64,000 bases of DNA from Sphingobacteriia bacterium RIFOXYC2_FULL_35_18 (GCA_001829005.1 MIAG01000001.1:124001-188000), one strand, 5' to 3'. Positions 20,794 through 29,380 are shown, numbered from the stretch's first letter. A program made the numbers and translations. The notes: generated by a model not told the origin, from the letters alone.

Positions 20794-21609
20794 TTAATAT
20801 CGGAAGACATCTCCAACTGATTCATCAGTCAAGAGTTTTTTGAGTATAGGATGTTCCAATACTTTAGTATAGTCCATCCATTTCCCATTTACTTTTATTT
20901 TGCGAAATATAAGTCTAATACCATGACTATAATCGGCATACCAGTTAACATGACCTGTATACAAGGGTTGTATCGGTTTTCCATCTGGCAAATGCCAACC
21001 ATAAATGGCTACTCGATTTGTTTTAGCAGATCTCGTTAATAGGTCGCTAATTACTACATCTTTTTTTATTCCAGCAATCAATCCCTTTTGCTGTTTGCGT
21101 TGACCTTCTATAATTAAATGATGCTGCCACATTGTAACAGTACTATCTCTATGAATGTACATTGGTACAGGAGATAGCTTTATTGCAGCATTAGTATAAA
21201 TATCATTCACCATTTTACGGGTTGGCAAAAAACATTGCAAACTATCTGCAATCAACTGAGCCGCAATAGGAGTTAGTGGAATTCTTGCCCAGTTTTGATT
21301 AGTGCCTACACTTAGGTAATCGGGCATTACATAATAAGTTGCCCGATTAACCTTTCCTGTAATAGTGTCTTTTGCAGTTACATTAATGGGAATTAATTTC
21401 AAAAGAAATGATGGAATATTTCCTGCCAATATTTCTTTTACTGCAAATGAATCGCGTTGCTTCCACAGCATCTTCATTGCTTCCTGATAAAACTGTTCAC
21501 CAGTAATTGGAATCAAGTTTGAATTAGTTTTATTTAAAACCAACTTTTTCCCGCAGCCAATGCAGCCAATGCAGCCAATAAAGAACAACAATAAAATGAA
21601 TGGACGCAT
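20794..21609 (-). CDS. Lipoprotein of unknown function with tripled lipobox
   Basis: A 271-residue protein with a short N-terminal hydrophobic stretch running into IGCIGCIGCGKK, so three cysteines (13, 16 and 19) each sit in a lipobox-like context. The mature part contains TYYVMPDYLSVGTNQNWARIPL and ends near a Tyr-rich tail. I do not recognise the family. It follows asd by 21 bases on the same strand and could be read from the asd transcript. Confidence 0.7.
   Translation of the reverse strand: MRPFILLLFFIGCIGCIGCGKKLVLNKTNSNLIPITGEQFYQEAMKMLWKQRDSFAVKEILAGNIPSFLLKLIPINVTAKDTITGKVNRATYYVMPDYLSVGTNQNWARIPLTPIAAQLIADSLQCFLPTRKMVNDIYTNAAIKLSPVPMYIHRDSTVTMWQHHLIIEGQRKQQKGLIAGIKKDVVISDLLTRSAKTNRVAIYGWHLPDGKPIQPLYTGHVNWYADYSHGIRLIFRKIKVNGKWMDYTKVLEHPILKKLLTDESVGDVFRY
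21553..21579 (-). repeat. Three tandem copies of a 9-bp unit in a lipobox
   Basis: The unit GCAGCCAAT (plus strand) occurs three times in perfect tandem and encodes Ile-Gly-Cys three times on the minus strand. Each unit is in frame, so slippage would change the number of lipobox cysteines without breaking the gene. Confidence 0.9.
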
Positions 21610-21630
21610 GCTTATAGAATAAAGAATGTT

Positions 21631-22620
21631 TTACAATAATCCATTCGCTAACATATACTCTGCAATTTGTACCGCATTGGTAGCAGCACCTTTTCTAAGA
21701 TTATCACTAACAATCCACATATTCAAGGTTTTGTCTTGAGATTCGTCCCTTCTAATTCTACCTACAAATACTTCATCTTTCTCATGGGCCCATAATGGCA
21801 TTGGATAAATTTGATTGGGCAAATCGTCTTGTACTATTACCCCAGGAGCAGCCGCCAACAAGGCTTTTACATCTTCTACTGTAAAGTCATTTTCGAATTC
21901 AATATTCACGCTTTCACTATGCCCACCCACTACCGGAATACGAACTGTTGTAGCAGTTACTCGTATTGAATTGTCTTGCATAATCTTATTGGTTTCCAAT
22001 ACCATTTTCATTTCTTCCTTGGTATAACCATTATCTAAGAACACATCAATTTGAGGAATCACATTTAAATCAATTGGATATTTATAGGCCATTTCCCCTT
22101 CTACACCTTTGCGCTCATTAAACAATTGATCAACTGCTTTTTTACCCGTACCTGTTACACTTTGATAAGTACTGACCACCACACGTTTTATTTTGTATTT
22201 TAAATGCAATGGCTGCAATGCAACAACCATCTGTATGGTAGAACAATTGGGATTCGCAATAATATAATCTTCACTAGTAAGAACTCCAGCATTTACTTCA
22301 GGAACCACTAATTTTTTAGTAGGATCCATTCTCCAAGCAGAAGAATTATCAATCACTCTAATGCCAGCTGCTGCATATTGTGGAGCCCACTCCAATGAAG
22401 TACTACCTCCTGCAGAAAATATTGCTACCGCAGGTTTTGCTGCAATACCATCCGCCATACTCACCACTTTATACGCTTTACCTTTAAATACAACTTCTTT
22501 ACCAACCGATCTTTCTGAAGCTACTGGCACTATCTCAGTTACCGGAAAATTTCTTTCTGCTAATACCTGCAACATTTTAGTTCCAACTAACCCTGTTGCG
22601 CCTACTACTGCTACTTTCAT
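21631..22620 (-). CDS. asd: Aspartate-semialdehyde dehydrogenase
   Basis: Asd reduces aspartyl phosphate to aspartate semialdehyde with NADPH, the branch point for lysine/diaminopimelate, threonine, methionine and isoleucine. The dinucleotide loop is GATGLVGTKM (8-17). The catalytic Cys is in NPNCSTIQM, and the His of VVGGHSESV is the usual active-site base. At 329 residues it is normal. A leader of about 150 bases upstream contains a short ORF, competing hairpins and an intrinsic terminator, suggesting attenuation. An AAGGAG stretch lies about 15 bases before the ATG, further away than a normal Shine-Dalgarno site. Confidence 0.95.
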   Translation of the reverse strand: MKVAVVGATGLVGTKMLQVLAERNFPVTEIVPVASERSVGKEVVFKGKAYKVVSMADGIAAKPAVAIFSAGGSTSLEWAPQYAAAGIRVIDNSSAWRMDPTKKLVVPEVNAGVLTSEDYIIANPNCSTIQMVVALQPLHLKYKIKRVVVSTYQSVTGTGKKAVDQLFNERKGVEGEMAYKYPIDLNVIPQIDVFLDNGYTKEEMKMVLETNKIMQDNSIRVTATTVRIPVVGGHSESVNIEFENDFTVEDVKALLAAAPGVIVQDDLPNQIYPMPLWAHEKDEVFVGRIRRDESQDKTLNMWIVSDNLRKGAATNAVQIAEYMLANGLL

Positions 22621-22658
22621 TTTGTTCCCCCCTGTCTCCTTGATGGAGTTTTAGTGTT

Positions 22659-22689
22659 AAAAAAAAAGGCCTTCCAAATTTGGAAGGCC
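22659..22689 (-). terminator. Intrinsic terminator in asd leader (candidate attenuator)
   Basis: A perfect 22-base palindrome (22668-22689; 11-base arms, AAATTT at the centre) is followed on the minus strand by nine U residues. It lies downstream of the PfkB gene and 39 bases upstream of the asd ATG, so it either ends the kinase transcript or attenuates asd. An upstream GGAAGG (22722-22727) can pair with its first arm and would block the hairpin. Confidence 0.85.
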
Positions 22690-22729
22690 CGTTATATGAA
22701 TCAGTTTAAAACATACAAACACCTTCCGC

Positions 22730-22768
22730 TTAGCGTGGTTTTTTATTACGTTTTATATTTTTAATCAT
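22730..22768 (-). CDS. Candidate leader peptide MIKNIKRNKKPR of asd
   Basis: This is a 12-codon ORF in the asd leader. Nine of its 12 residues are Met, Ile, Lys or Asn, and all but one are products of the aspartate family. Its start lies 13 bases after a TATATTCG -7 box. Its stop lies inside a small hairpin (CGC-TAA-GCG) that would compete with the antiterminator arm. Such codons are also common by chance in AT-rich DNA, so translation is unproven. Confidence 0.45.
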   Translation of the reverse strand: MIKNIKRNKKPR

Positions 22769-22781
22769 TGTCATCTAAAAA

Positions 22782-22812
22782 CGAATATACAATCTTTGAA
22801 TTAATTACCCAA
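22782..22812 (-). promoter_or_regulatory. Promoter of the asd leader (TTG-N20-TATATTCG)
   Basis: TTG at 22810-22812 and TATATTCG at 22782-22789 on the minus strand have 20-base spacing, matching the Bacteroidota promoter form. The -33 element lies in the last codons of the PfkB gene. The transcript would start near 22776, just before the leader ORF. Confidence 0.55.
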
Positions 22813-23724
22813 CTGAATATCAAAATTCACCAACTGCACAAATTCGTCTAGTCTTGCATCAATATCTGCTTTATTGATTTCTCTTAAACGTTGTGTACCA
22901 AATTTTTCTACACAAAAAGAAGCCATTGCACTACCCACTATAATGGCCGTTTTCATATTTTCAAATGAAATGTCTTTTGTTTTTGCAATATGGCCAATGA
23001 AGCCACCAGCAAAAGTATCGCCAGCACCAGTTGGATCAAATACTTCTTCTAAAGGCAATGCAGGCGCAAAGAATACTTTGCTGCCATGAAATAATAATGC
23101 TCCATGTTCGCCTTTCTTAATGATTAAATACTTAGGACCCATTTGCATTATTTTCGCAGCGGCTTTAACCAAAGAATATTCACCACTTAACTCACGTGCC
23201 TCACTATCGTTGACCATTAATAAATCTACCATTGCTAAAGTTTGCTTCAGGTCATCCATGGCAATTTCCATCCAGAAATTCATGGTATCCATTACAATCA
23301 ACTTTGGTCTGGTTTTTAATTGTTCAATTACACTTCTTTGTACAGAGGGAGCAAGGTTACCGAGCATCAAAAACTCGCAATCTTGGAAGCTATCTGGAAC
23401 TACAGGTTCAAAACTTCCCAATACATTTAACTGGGTGTCTAAAGTATCACGTGTATTCATGTCCATATGATAGCGACCGCTCCAAAAAAATGTTTTCTCG
23501 TCTTTTTTAATCTGCACTCCTTCTAAGTCTACTCCACGCTCAGTTAGGATATCTAACTCTGCCTGAGGGAAATCTCCCCCAACAACAGAAATTTGCTTAA
23601 CTGGAGTATAATTAGAAGCGCACCAGGCTATATAAGTACCAGCACCACCAATAATTTTATCACTTTTCCCAAAGGGAGTTTCAATGGCATCAAAAGCCAT
23701 AGAACCAACAACTACTAAAGACAT
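22801..23724 (-). CDS. PfkB family carbohydrate/nucleoside kinase
   Basis: A ribokinase-like ATP-dependent kinase of 307 residues. The PfkB signatures are present: an N-terminal GGAGTYIAW in the substrate-lid region and the catalytic anion hole DPTGAGDTFAGG near residue 245. The substrate cannot be read from sequence; adenosine, a sugar or an unusual nucleoside are possible. It is preceded by a TTG-N18-TAATTTCG promoter and followed by the asd leader on the same strand. Confidence 0.85.
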   Translation of the reverse strand: MSLVVVGSMAFDAIETPFGKSDKIIGGAGTYIAWCASNYTPVKQISVVGGDFPQAELDILTERGVDLEGVQIKKDEKTFFWSGRYHMDMNTRDTLDTQLNVLGSFEPVVPDSFQDCEFLMLGNLAPSVQRSVIEQLKTRPKLIVMDTMNFWMEIAMDDLKQTLAMVDLLMVNDSEARELSGEYSLVKAAAKIMQMGPKYLIIKKGEHGALLFHGSKVFFAPALPLEEVFDPTGAGDTFAGGFIGHIAKTKDISFENMKTAIIVGSAMASFCVEKFGTQRLREINKADIDARLDEFVQLVNFDIQLGN

Positions 23725-23747
23725 AAATTGATTTTATAATAAGTCAG

Positions 23748-23776
23748 CGAAATTAATGGTTTATCGGATAACCCAA
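23748..23776 (-). promoter_or_regulatory. Promoter of the PfkB kinase gene (TTG-N18-TAATTTCG)
   Basis: The -33 TTG lies at 23774-23776 and the -7 TAATTTCG at 23748-23755 on the minus strand. The box ends 23 bases before the ATG. Confidence 0.5.
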
Positions 23777-23834
23777 GCCAAATGCGATAAAAGCATTAAA
23801 AAACTAACAAAACTAGATTAATTGACGATTTTCT

Positions 23835-23864
23835 TTGCTAACATATGTTAGTATATTATCTTCG
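23835..23864 (+). promoter_or_regulatory. Promoter of the phenylacetate operon (TTG-N19-TATCTTCG)
   Basis: TTG at 23835-23837 and TATCTTCG at 23857-23864 have exact 19-base spacing. The -7 box ends four bases before the paaR ATG, so the transcript would have little or no 5' leader. The spacer contains the operator palindrome. Confidence 0.7.
23838..23851. promoter_or_regulatory. 14-bp palindromic operator between -33 and -7 of paaR
   Basis: CTAACATATGTTAG is a perfect palindrome directly after the -33 TTG. A TetR-type repressor bound here would block RNA polymerase, so PaaR autoregulation and control of the whole paa operon are inferred. Confidence 0.65.
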
Positions 23865-23868
23865 CTAC

Positions 23869-24462
23869 ATGGCCAGAATAAAAATTGAAAAGAACAGTAG
23901 CAGAAAAGAGGTTATTGTTAGCAAAGCTGCTTCCTTATTTAGAGAAAAGGGGTTTAAAGCAGCCAGCATGCGCGACTTAGCGGAAGCTGTTGGAGTAGAA
24001 GCAGCTAGCTTGTATAATCATATCAAATCTAAAACAGAGCTATTGCACGAACTATGTTTTGGAGTGGCCAATCGATTCATGCAACATATGGATGAAGTGG
24101 AGTCTAAAAAAACAAGCTCCATTGCAAAAGTAGAAGAGCTGGTTCGCTTTCATATCAACGAAATGGTGAACCACTACGAAGAAGTATATGTAAGTGATAG
24201 AGAATGGAAGCATTTGTCTGATCCGTACTTATCCAATTTTCAGAATCAGCGAAGAATGTATCGCAAAAGATTTGCTGCAATTATAGAAACGGGTATTCGA
24301 AACAAAGAAATAAAATCAATAGATGCCCCAACTGCAGTGTTGATTATTCTACACGCCATTAGTGGAATTGAAAGTTGGCATAGATCAACTCAAAAAATTA
24401 ATGCAGAAGAATTAACCAATAATATGATTACCATTTTAGTGGGAGGATTAAAGAATGTCTAA
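23869..24462 (+). CDS. paaR: TetR/AcrR-family regulator of the phenylacetate operon (PaaR-like)
   Basis: A TetR-type repressor of 197 residues. The DNA-binding domain (about 6-55) has the helix-turn-helix FKAASMRDLAEAVGVEAASLYNHIKSK. The ligand domain follows. The frame is open to an ATG at 23845, but that codon lies inside the operator palindrome, upstream of the transcription start. MARIKIEK at 23869 is the real start. It overlaps paaE by eight bases, which strongly suggests control of the paa genes. TetR-type PaaR of Thermus responds to phenylacetyl-CoA, so the same inducer is likely. Confidence 0.87.
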   Translation: MARIKIEKNSSRKEVIVSKAASLFREKGFKAASMRDLAEAVGVEAASLYNHIKSKTELLHELCFGVANRFMQHMDEVESKKTSSIAKVEELVRFHINEMVNHYEEVYVSDREWKHLSDPYLSNFQNQRRMYRKRFAAIIETGIRNKEIKSIDAPTAVLIILHAISGIESWHRSTQKINAEELTNNMITILVGGLKNV

Positions 24463-25528
24463 GTTTGAAACAGTACATGTTAAAGAAGTAAGGCGAGAAA
24501 CTGCAGACTGCGTATCAGTTGCATTTGATGTTCCAGTAACAGCAAAATCAACTTTCGCATTTAAGCAGGGCCAATATATTACGCTTAAAACAACCATTAA
24601 CGGCGAAGAAGTTAGGAGGTCTTATTCTATTTGTAGTAGTCCATTAGATAATGAATTAAGGGTTGCAGTGAAGAAAGTTCCAGGAGGTGTTTTCTCTACC
24701 TGGGCCAATGAAGAATTGAAGGCTGGAACTGAGCTAGAACTGATGCCGCCAATGGGCAAATTCTTCACTGAATTAGATGCCAATGCCAAAAAACAATATG
24801 TTGCTTTTGCCTCTGGTAGTGGCATTACTCCCATTTTATCCATTATCAAAACAACGCTAATTACCGAACCATTAAGCAGGTTCACATTGGTTTACGGAAA
24901 TAGAAATAGGCATAGCATTATTTTTAAAGAAGCATTGGAATCGCTTAAGAATAAATTCATGGGCCGATTTAGCATCGTTTATATTTTATCAAGAGAAAAA
25001 ACAGATGCACCCATTCATTTTGGAAGGATTGATCAGGAGAAGTTTCAACAACTCTGTAACAATATTTTAAAGCCTACCACTATTGATGAATACTTTTTGT
25101 GTGGCCCCGAAGAAATGATTTTTGGTGTTAAAAAAGCGTTAGAAGAAAGCGGAGTAGACAACAAAAAAATACATTTTGAATTATTTACTACAGGTGCTAA
25201 AGTTAAAAAAGCAAGTAGTAATAATTCCACTAGTAAACAAGAAGTTAAAAGCCATATTACGGTAAAGCAAGATGGAGTAACATTTGAATTCGATTTAGGA
25301 TTTGAAGGAGAAAGCATTTTAGATGCTGCTTTAAAACATGGAGCAGATTTACCCTTTGCTTGTAAAGGTGGAGTATGCTGCACTTGCAAAGCTAAATTAG
25401 TAGACGGCGAAGTAGATATGGACGTGAATTATGGATTGGAGCAGGAAGAAATTGAACACGGTTTTATTTTGACCTGTCAATCTCATCCACGAACAGAAAA
25501 TGTATTAATTGATTTTGATGTTAAATAA
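24455..25528 (+). CDS. paaE: Phenylacetyl-CoA epoxidase reductase subunit PaaE
   Basis: PaaE passes electrons from NADPH through FAD and a 2Fe-2S cluster to the PaaABC(D) monooxygenase. The 357-residue protein has an FNR-like FAD domain (RRSYSICSS near residue 52), an NAD(P) domain (GSGITPILS near 125; CGPEEMIFG near 215) and a C-terminal plant-type ferredoxin domain with CKGGVCCTC and a distal Cys in FILTCQSH. Its ATG overlaps the paaR stop, and it is the first catalytic gene here, unlike the A-B-C-D-E order of E. coli. Confidence 0.93.
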   Translation: MSKFETVHVKEVRRETADCVSVAFDVPVTAKSTFAFKQGQYITLKTTINGEEVRRSYSICSSPLDNELRVAVKKVPGGVFSTWANEELKAGTELELMPPMGKFFTELDANAKKQYVAFASGSGITPILSIIKTTLITEPLSRFTLVYGNRNRHSIIFKEALESLKNKFMGRFSIVYILSREKTDAPIHFGRIDQEKFQQLCNNILKPTTIDEYFLCGPEEMIFGVKKALEESGVDNKKIHFELFTTGAKVKKASSNNSTSKQEVKSHITVKQDGVTFEFDLGFEGESILDAALKHGADLPFACKGGVCCTCKAKLVDGEVDMDVNYGLEQEEIEHGFILTCQSHPRTENVLIDFDVK

Positions 25529-25537
25529 CCAATATTT

Positions 25538-26479
25538 ATGGAACAGAATTTAGAAAAAATCTTTCAAGACAAGATTGATCGTGAAGTAAGAATTGAGCCA
25601 AAAGACTGGATGCCAGAAAAATATAGGCAAACATTAATCAGACAGATTAGTCAACATGCCCATAGTGAAATCATTGGTATGTTACCGGAAGGTAATTGGA
25701 TTACCAGGGCCCCATCATTGCGCAGGAAAGCCATTTTATTGGCAAAAGTACAAGACGAAGCAGGGCATGGTTTATACTTATACAGTGCTGCTGAAACTTT
25801 GGGCATTAGCAGAGATCAGATGTACGATCAATTGCATACGGGCAAAGCTAAATACTCTTCCATCTTTAATTACCCATCCCTTAGTTGGGCCGATATGGGT
25901 GTAGTAGGTTGGTTGGTAGACGGTGCAGCCATCATGAACCAAGTGCCTTTATGCAGAAGCAGTTTTGGACCTTATGCAAGAGCAATGGTACGTGTTTGTA
26001 AGGAAGAAAGTTTTCACCAACGCCAAGGATTTGAAATATTGTATGTATTAAGCAAGGGAACTGAAGCACAACGCAAAATGGCTCAAGATGCCATTAATAG
26101 ATGGTGGTGGCCTAGCTTAATGATGTTTGGTCCTAAAGACGATGAAAGCCCAAACACTATTCAAAGTATGAAGTGGAAAATCAAACGTTTCAGCAACGAT
26201 GAGCTCAGACAAAAATTTGTAGACGTATGCGCTGAACAAGTAAAAGTTTTGGGCTTTACACTTCCAGATAATGATTTAAAATGGAATGAAGAAAGGGGTC
26301 ATTACGATTTTGGTGCAATTAATTGGGATGAGTTTTGGCAAGTAGTACAAGGCAACGGTCCATGCAATAAAGAACGTTTGGATGCACGTAAAAAAGCATG
26401 GGAAGAAGGTGCTTGGGTAAGAGACGCTGCATTAGCTTATGCCAACAAAAAAGCCAAACAAAAACAAGCTGCTGCCTAA
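25538..26479 (+). CDS. paaA: Phenylacetyl-CoA epoxidase catalytic subunit PaaA
   Basis: PaaA is the di-iron oxygenase subunit that epoxidises phenylacetyl-CoA. The carboxylate-histidine pattern [17 protein letters not shown] (near 85-101) and [12 protein letters not shown] (near 160) supply iron ligands as in the family. Its 313 residues are normal. It starts nine bases after paaE. Confidence 0.95.
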   Translation: MEQNLEKIFQDKIDREVRIEPKDWMPEKYRQTLIRQISQHAHSEIIGMLPEGNWITRAPSLRRKAILLAKVQDEAGHGLYLYSAAETLGISRDQMYDQLHTGKAKYSSIFNYPSLSWADMGVVGWLVDGAAIMNQVPLCRSSFGPYARAMVRVCKEESFHQRQGFEILYVLSKGTEAQRKMAQDAINRWWWPSLMMFGPKDDESPNTIQSMKWKIKRFSNDELRQKFVDVCAEQVKVLGFTLPDNDLKWNEERGHYDFGAINWDEFWQVVQGNGPCNKERLDARKKAWEEGAWVRDAALAYANKKAKQKQAAA

Positions 26480-26515
26480 AAATAATGCGCGATTTTAACA
26501 ACTAAATAAATCATC

Positions 26516-26884
26516 ATGAGCTTTCAAATAAATAAACTCTATTACGGCGACTACGGCGAAAGCAAAAACGGAGCAGCCGATATTTCAACTACTCAACAGA
26601 ACGCTGCTGAATGGCCTTTATGGGAAGTTTTTATCAGGAGTAAACAAGGACTAGATCATAAACATGCAGGAAGTTTGCATGCAGCAGATGCTGCAATGGC
26701 TATTGAAAACGCCAGAGATGTATACACCAGAAGAATGGAAGGCGTAAGCCTTTGGGTAGTGGAAAGCAAATACATTCATGCCAGTAATCCTGACGAAGCA
26801 GGATCTTTATATGATCCAGCGAATGATAAAGCATATAGGCATCCTACTTTTTATGATTTACCTGAGGAAGTAAAATACATGTAA
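26516..26884 (+). CDS. paaB: Phenylacetyl-CoA epoxidase subunit PaaB
   Basis: PaaB is a small structural subunit of the epoxidase complex. WPLWEVFIRSKQGLDHKHAGSLHAADAAMAI and the C-terminal YRHPTFYDLPEEVKYM are typical. The length of 122 residues is somewhat longer than the E. coli protein because of an N-terminal extension. It sits between paaA and paaC. Confidence 0.92.
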   Translation: MSFQINKLYYGDYGESKNGAADISTTQQNAAEWPLWEVFIRSKQGLDHKHAGSLHAADAAMAIENARDVYTRRMEGVSLWVVESKYIHASNPDEAGSLYDPANDKAYRHPTFYDLPEEVKYM

Positions 26885-26892
26885 TAGCGACT

Positions 26893-27675
26893 ATGAAAAA
26901 CGAGATTGATTTTTTACTTCACTTAGCAGATAATGCACTAATTATTGGACACCGTAATAGTGAATGGTGCGGTCATGGACCTATTTTAGAACAAGATATA
27001 GCCATCACCAATATTGCATTAGATTATATTGGTCAAGCTAGGAATTTTTATCAGCATGCGGCTGAACTAATAAATCAGCAACCAACAAACATAAGTGTAA
27101 CACTTACTGGAAATGATATGGTGTTGCCCGCAACAGAAGACAGTCTGGCTTATTTAAGAGATGTACGAGAGTTTAAGAATCTACTCATTACCGAAATACC
27201 GAATGGTGATTGGGCACAAACCACGCTACGATTATTTTTATTAAGCACATTTCAATTGCAATTATTTACGCAGTTGCTACAACATAGCGATACGCAAGTT
27301 GCCGCAATTGCAGAAAAATCAATTAAAGAAGTTAGCTACCATTTAAAGTGGAGCCAAGACTGGGTGCTAAGATTGGGTGATGGAACAGAAGAGAGCAAAC
27401 AAAGAATGCAAACAGCCATCGAAAATATTTGGGCTTACACTGGCGAACTTTTTATTCAACCCGAATTTGCAACAGCAGCTTGTTTAAATTATTCAGCTAT
27501 TCAAACTGCATGGAACCAAAAAGTTTCCGCTGTTTTTGAAGAAGCAGGACTAAGCATTCCCCCAAAAACATTTGTACAAAAAGGAGGAGCCAACGGAATG
27601 CATACAGAACACCTTGGATATATTTTAGCAGAAATGCAATACTTACAAAGGGCTTACCCCAACAGCGAATGGTAA
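26893..27675 (+). CDS. paaC: Phenylacetyl-CoA epoxidase subunit PaaC
   Basis: PaaC is the non-catalytic ferritin-like partner of PaaA. The 260-residue protein shows the family stretches LADNALIIGHRNSEWCGHGP, LGRDWVLRLGDGTEES-type helices and EHLGYILAEMQYLQRAYP. It starts nine bases after paaB and its stop overlaps the paaD start by seven bases. Confidence 0.93.
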   Translation: MKNEIDFLLHLADNALIIGHRNSEWCGHGPILEQDIAITNIALDYIGQARNFYQHAAELINQQPTNISVTLTGNDMVLPATEDSLAYLRDVREFKNLLITEIPNGDWAQTTLRLFLLSTFQLQLFTQLLQHSDTQVAAIAEKSIKEVSYHLKWSQDWVLRLGDGTEESKQRMQTAIENIWAYTGELFIQPEFATAACLNYSAIQTAWNQKVSAVFEEAGLSIPPKTFVQKGGANGMHTEHLGYILAEMQYLQRAYPNSEW

Positions 27676-28157
27676 ATAATTCAATTGCTACCAATGCCAT
27701 CTGGAAAATTCTGGAAACTGTTAAAGATCCAGAAGTTCCCGTATTATCAGTGGTAGATTTAGGGGTGATCAGGGCTGTTGCATTAGAAGAGCAGCGAGTA
27801 ACCGTTACCATCACACCTACTTACACAGGTTGCCCAGCCATGGATATGATATCCATGCATATTAAAATGGCATTGAATGCTGCAGGATACCAAACCACCA
27901 TTCAAACTGTTTTATCTCCTGCATGGACAACAGATTGGATGACCGAAAATGGGAAGCAGCAACTAAAAGCATACGGCATTGCTCCCCCTATGGGAAAAAG
28001 TTTTGACCAAGCTTATTTAGACAATTTAATAGTGCCTTGTCCACAATGCAATTCTACTCATACTGTATTAGTATCACAATTTGGAAGTACTGCTTGCAAG
28101 GCTTTGTATAAATGCGAAGAATGCAAAGAGCCCTTCGATTATTTTAAATGTCATTAA
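27669..28157 (+). CDS. paaD: PaaD-type Fe-S assembly factor (DUF59 + zinc ribbon)
   Basis: PaaD is needed to mature the epoxidase, probably for iron-sulfur insertion into PaaE. The 162-residue protein has an N-terminal MIP18/DUF59 domain (VKDPEVPVLSVVDLGVIR, then TPTYTGCPAMDMI) and a C-terminal four-Cys zinc ribbon (CPQC at about 122 and CEEC near 146). It is translationally coupled to paaC. Confidence 0.9.
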   Translation: MVNNSIATNAIWKILETVKDPEVPVLSVVDLGVIRAVALEEQRVTVTITPTYTGCPAMDMISMHIKMALNAAGYQTTIQTVLSPAWTTDWMTENGKQQLKAYGIAPPMGKSFDQAYLDNLIVPCPQCNSTHTVLVSQFGSTACKALYKCEECKEPFDYFKCH

Positions 28158-28166
28158 TTCATTTTT

Positions 28167-28943
28167 ATGGACTCAATATTATTTACGATTGAATCAGGTG
28201 TTGCTTTTATTACCATGAACAGACCCGATAAATTAAATTCTTTTAATAGAGCCATGGCCTTGCAATTGCAAAGCATTCTAGACCAGTGCGCTACAGATGA
28301 TTCAATCAGAGCAATATATTTAACAGGAGCAGGAAAAGGATTTTGTGCGGGACAAGATTTAGCAGAAGTGGTTGATCCTGAAGGACCGGGTATGAAGCGC
28401 ATTTTAAGTGAACATTACAATCCCATTGTACAACGCCTTAGAGATATCGCAAAGCCCGTAGTTGCAGCAGTAAATGGAGTTGCTGCAGGTGCAGGTGCAA
28501 ATATTGCTTTTGCTTGCGATGTAGTAGTTAGCAAATCGTCTGCTTCATTTATTCAAGCATTTTCAAAAATTGGATTGATTCCGGATAGCGGCGGAACCTA
28601 TACCTTACCAAGATTAATTGGTTTTCAAAGAGCCAGTGCGTTGATGATGTTAGGCGATAAAGTATCTGCTACTGATGCTTTACAAATGGGTATGCTGTAC
28701 AAAGTATTTGATGACGAAGCATTTGAAACAGAAAGTAAAAAAATTGCTTTTCAATTAGCACAAATGCCAACCAAAGCATTGGGCTATATTAAACAAGCAT
28801 TGAATGCTTCTACAACCAATGATATTACTTCACAACTGGCACTTGAAGATACCTTACAACAAAAAGCAGCAGCTACTACAGACTTCAAAGAAGGCGTAGA
28901 TGCATTTTTGGCCAAACGCGCACCACAATACAAAGGACAATAA
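28167..28943 (+). CDS. paaG: 1,2-epoxyphenylacetyl-CoA isomerase (enoyl-CoA hydratase/isomerase family)
   Basis: This crotonase-fold enzyme of 258 residues fits PaaG, which converts the ring epoxide to the oxepin-CoA. Oxyanion-hole segments are GAGKGFCAGQDLAEV (near 52) and GVAAGAGANIAFACD (near 105). The position after paaABCD supports PaaG rather than the PaaF hydratase, although sequence alone does not fully separate them. It starts nine bases after paaD. Confidence 0.8.
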   Translation: MDSILFTIESGVAFITMNRPDKLNSFNRAMALQLQSILDQCATDDSIRAIYLTGAGKGFCAGQDLAEVVDPEGPGMKRILSEHYNPIVQRLRDIAKPVVAAVNGVAAGAGANIAFACDVVVSKSSASFIQAFSKIGLIPDSGGTYTLPRLIGFQRASALMMLGDKVSATDALQMGMLYKVFDDEAFETESKKIAFQLAQMPTKALGYIKQALNASTTNDITSQLALEDTLQQKAAATTDFKEGVDAFLAKRAPQYKGQ

Positions 28944-28960
28944 CCCTAAAACGAAACACC

Positions 28961-29380
28961 ATGACACCACAACATATTGTTGATGAAATAATGAAAGCAG
29001 ATTTGTTTTCACAGTGGTTAGGCATTGAAGTATTAGCCATTCAAGAAGGGTATAGTAAAATTAAAATGCAGGTAAGGCCCGAAATGTTGAATGGCTTGGG
29101 CATTGTGCATGGGGGCATTGCTTTTGCATTTTCGGATAGCGCTTTTGCTTTTGCATGCAACAACAGAAATAATTTATCGGTTGCTTTGGATACTTCTATT
29201 AATTTTTTAAAGCCCGTGCATGTGGGCGATACTTTGATTGCAGAAGCAAAAGAATTGCACAATGGTAGATCAACAGGATTGTATCAAATAACCATTTTGA
29301 ATCAACATGAGCAATTGGTATCTATCTTTAAAGGGAACTGTTTCAGAACAGGTAAACCAGTGGTAAAACCATCTTTATGA
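28961..29380 (+). CDS. paaI: Hydroxyphenylacetyl-CoA thioesterase PaaI (hotdog fold)
   Basis: This 139-residue hotdog thioesterase frees CoA from dead-end products of the pathway. GIVHGGIAFAFSDSAFAFACNN carries the His-Gly-Gly and Asp pattern of PaaI-type enzymes. Its TGA overlaps the next gene's ATG as ATGA. Confidence 0.87.
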   Translation: MTPQHIVDEIMKADLFSQWLGIEVLAIQEGYSKIKMQVRPEMLNGLGIVHGGIAFAFSDSAFAFACNNRNNLSVALDTSINFLKPVHVGDTLIAEAKELHNGRSTGLYQITILNQHEQLVSIFKGNCFRTGKPVVKPSL

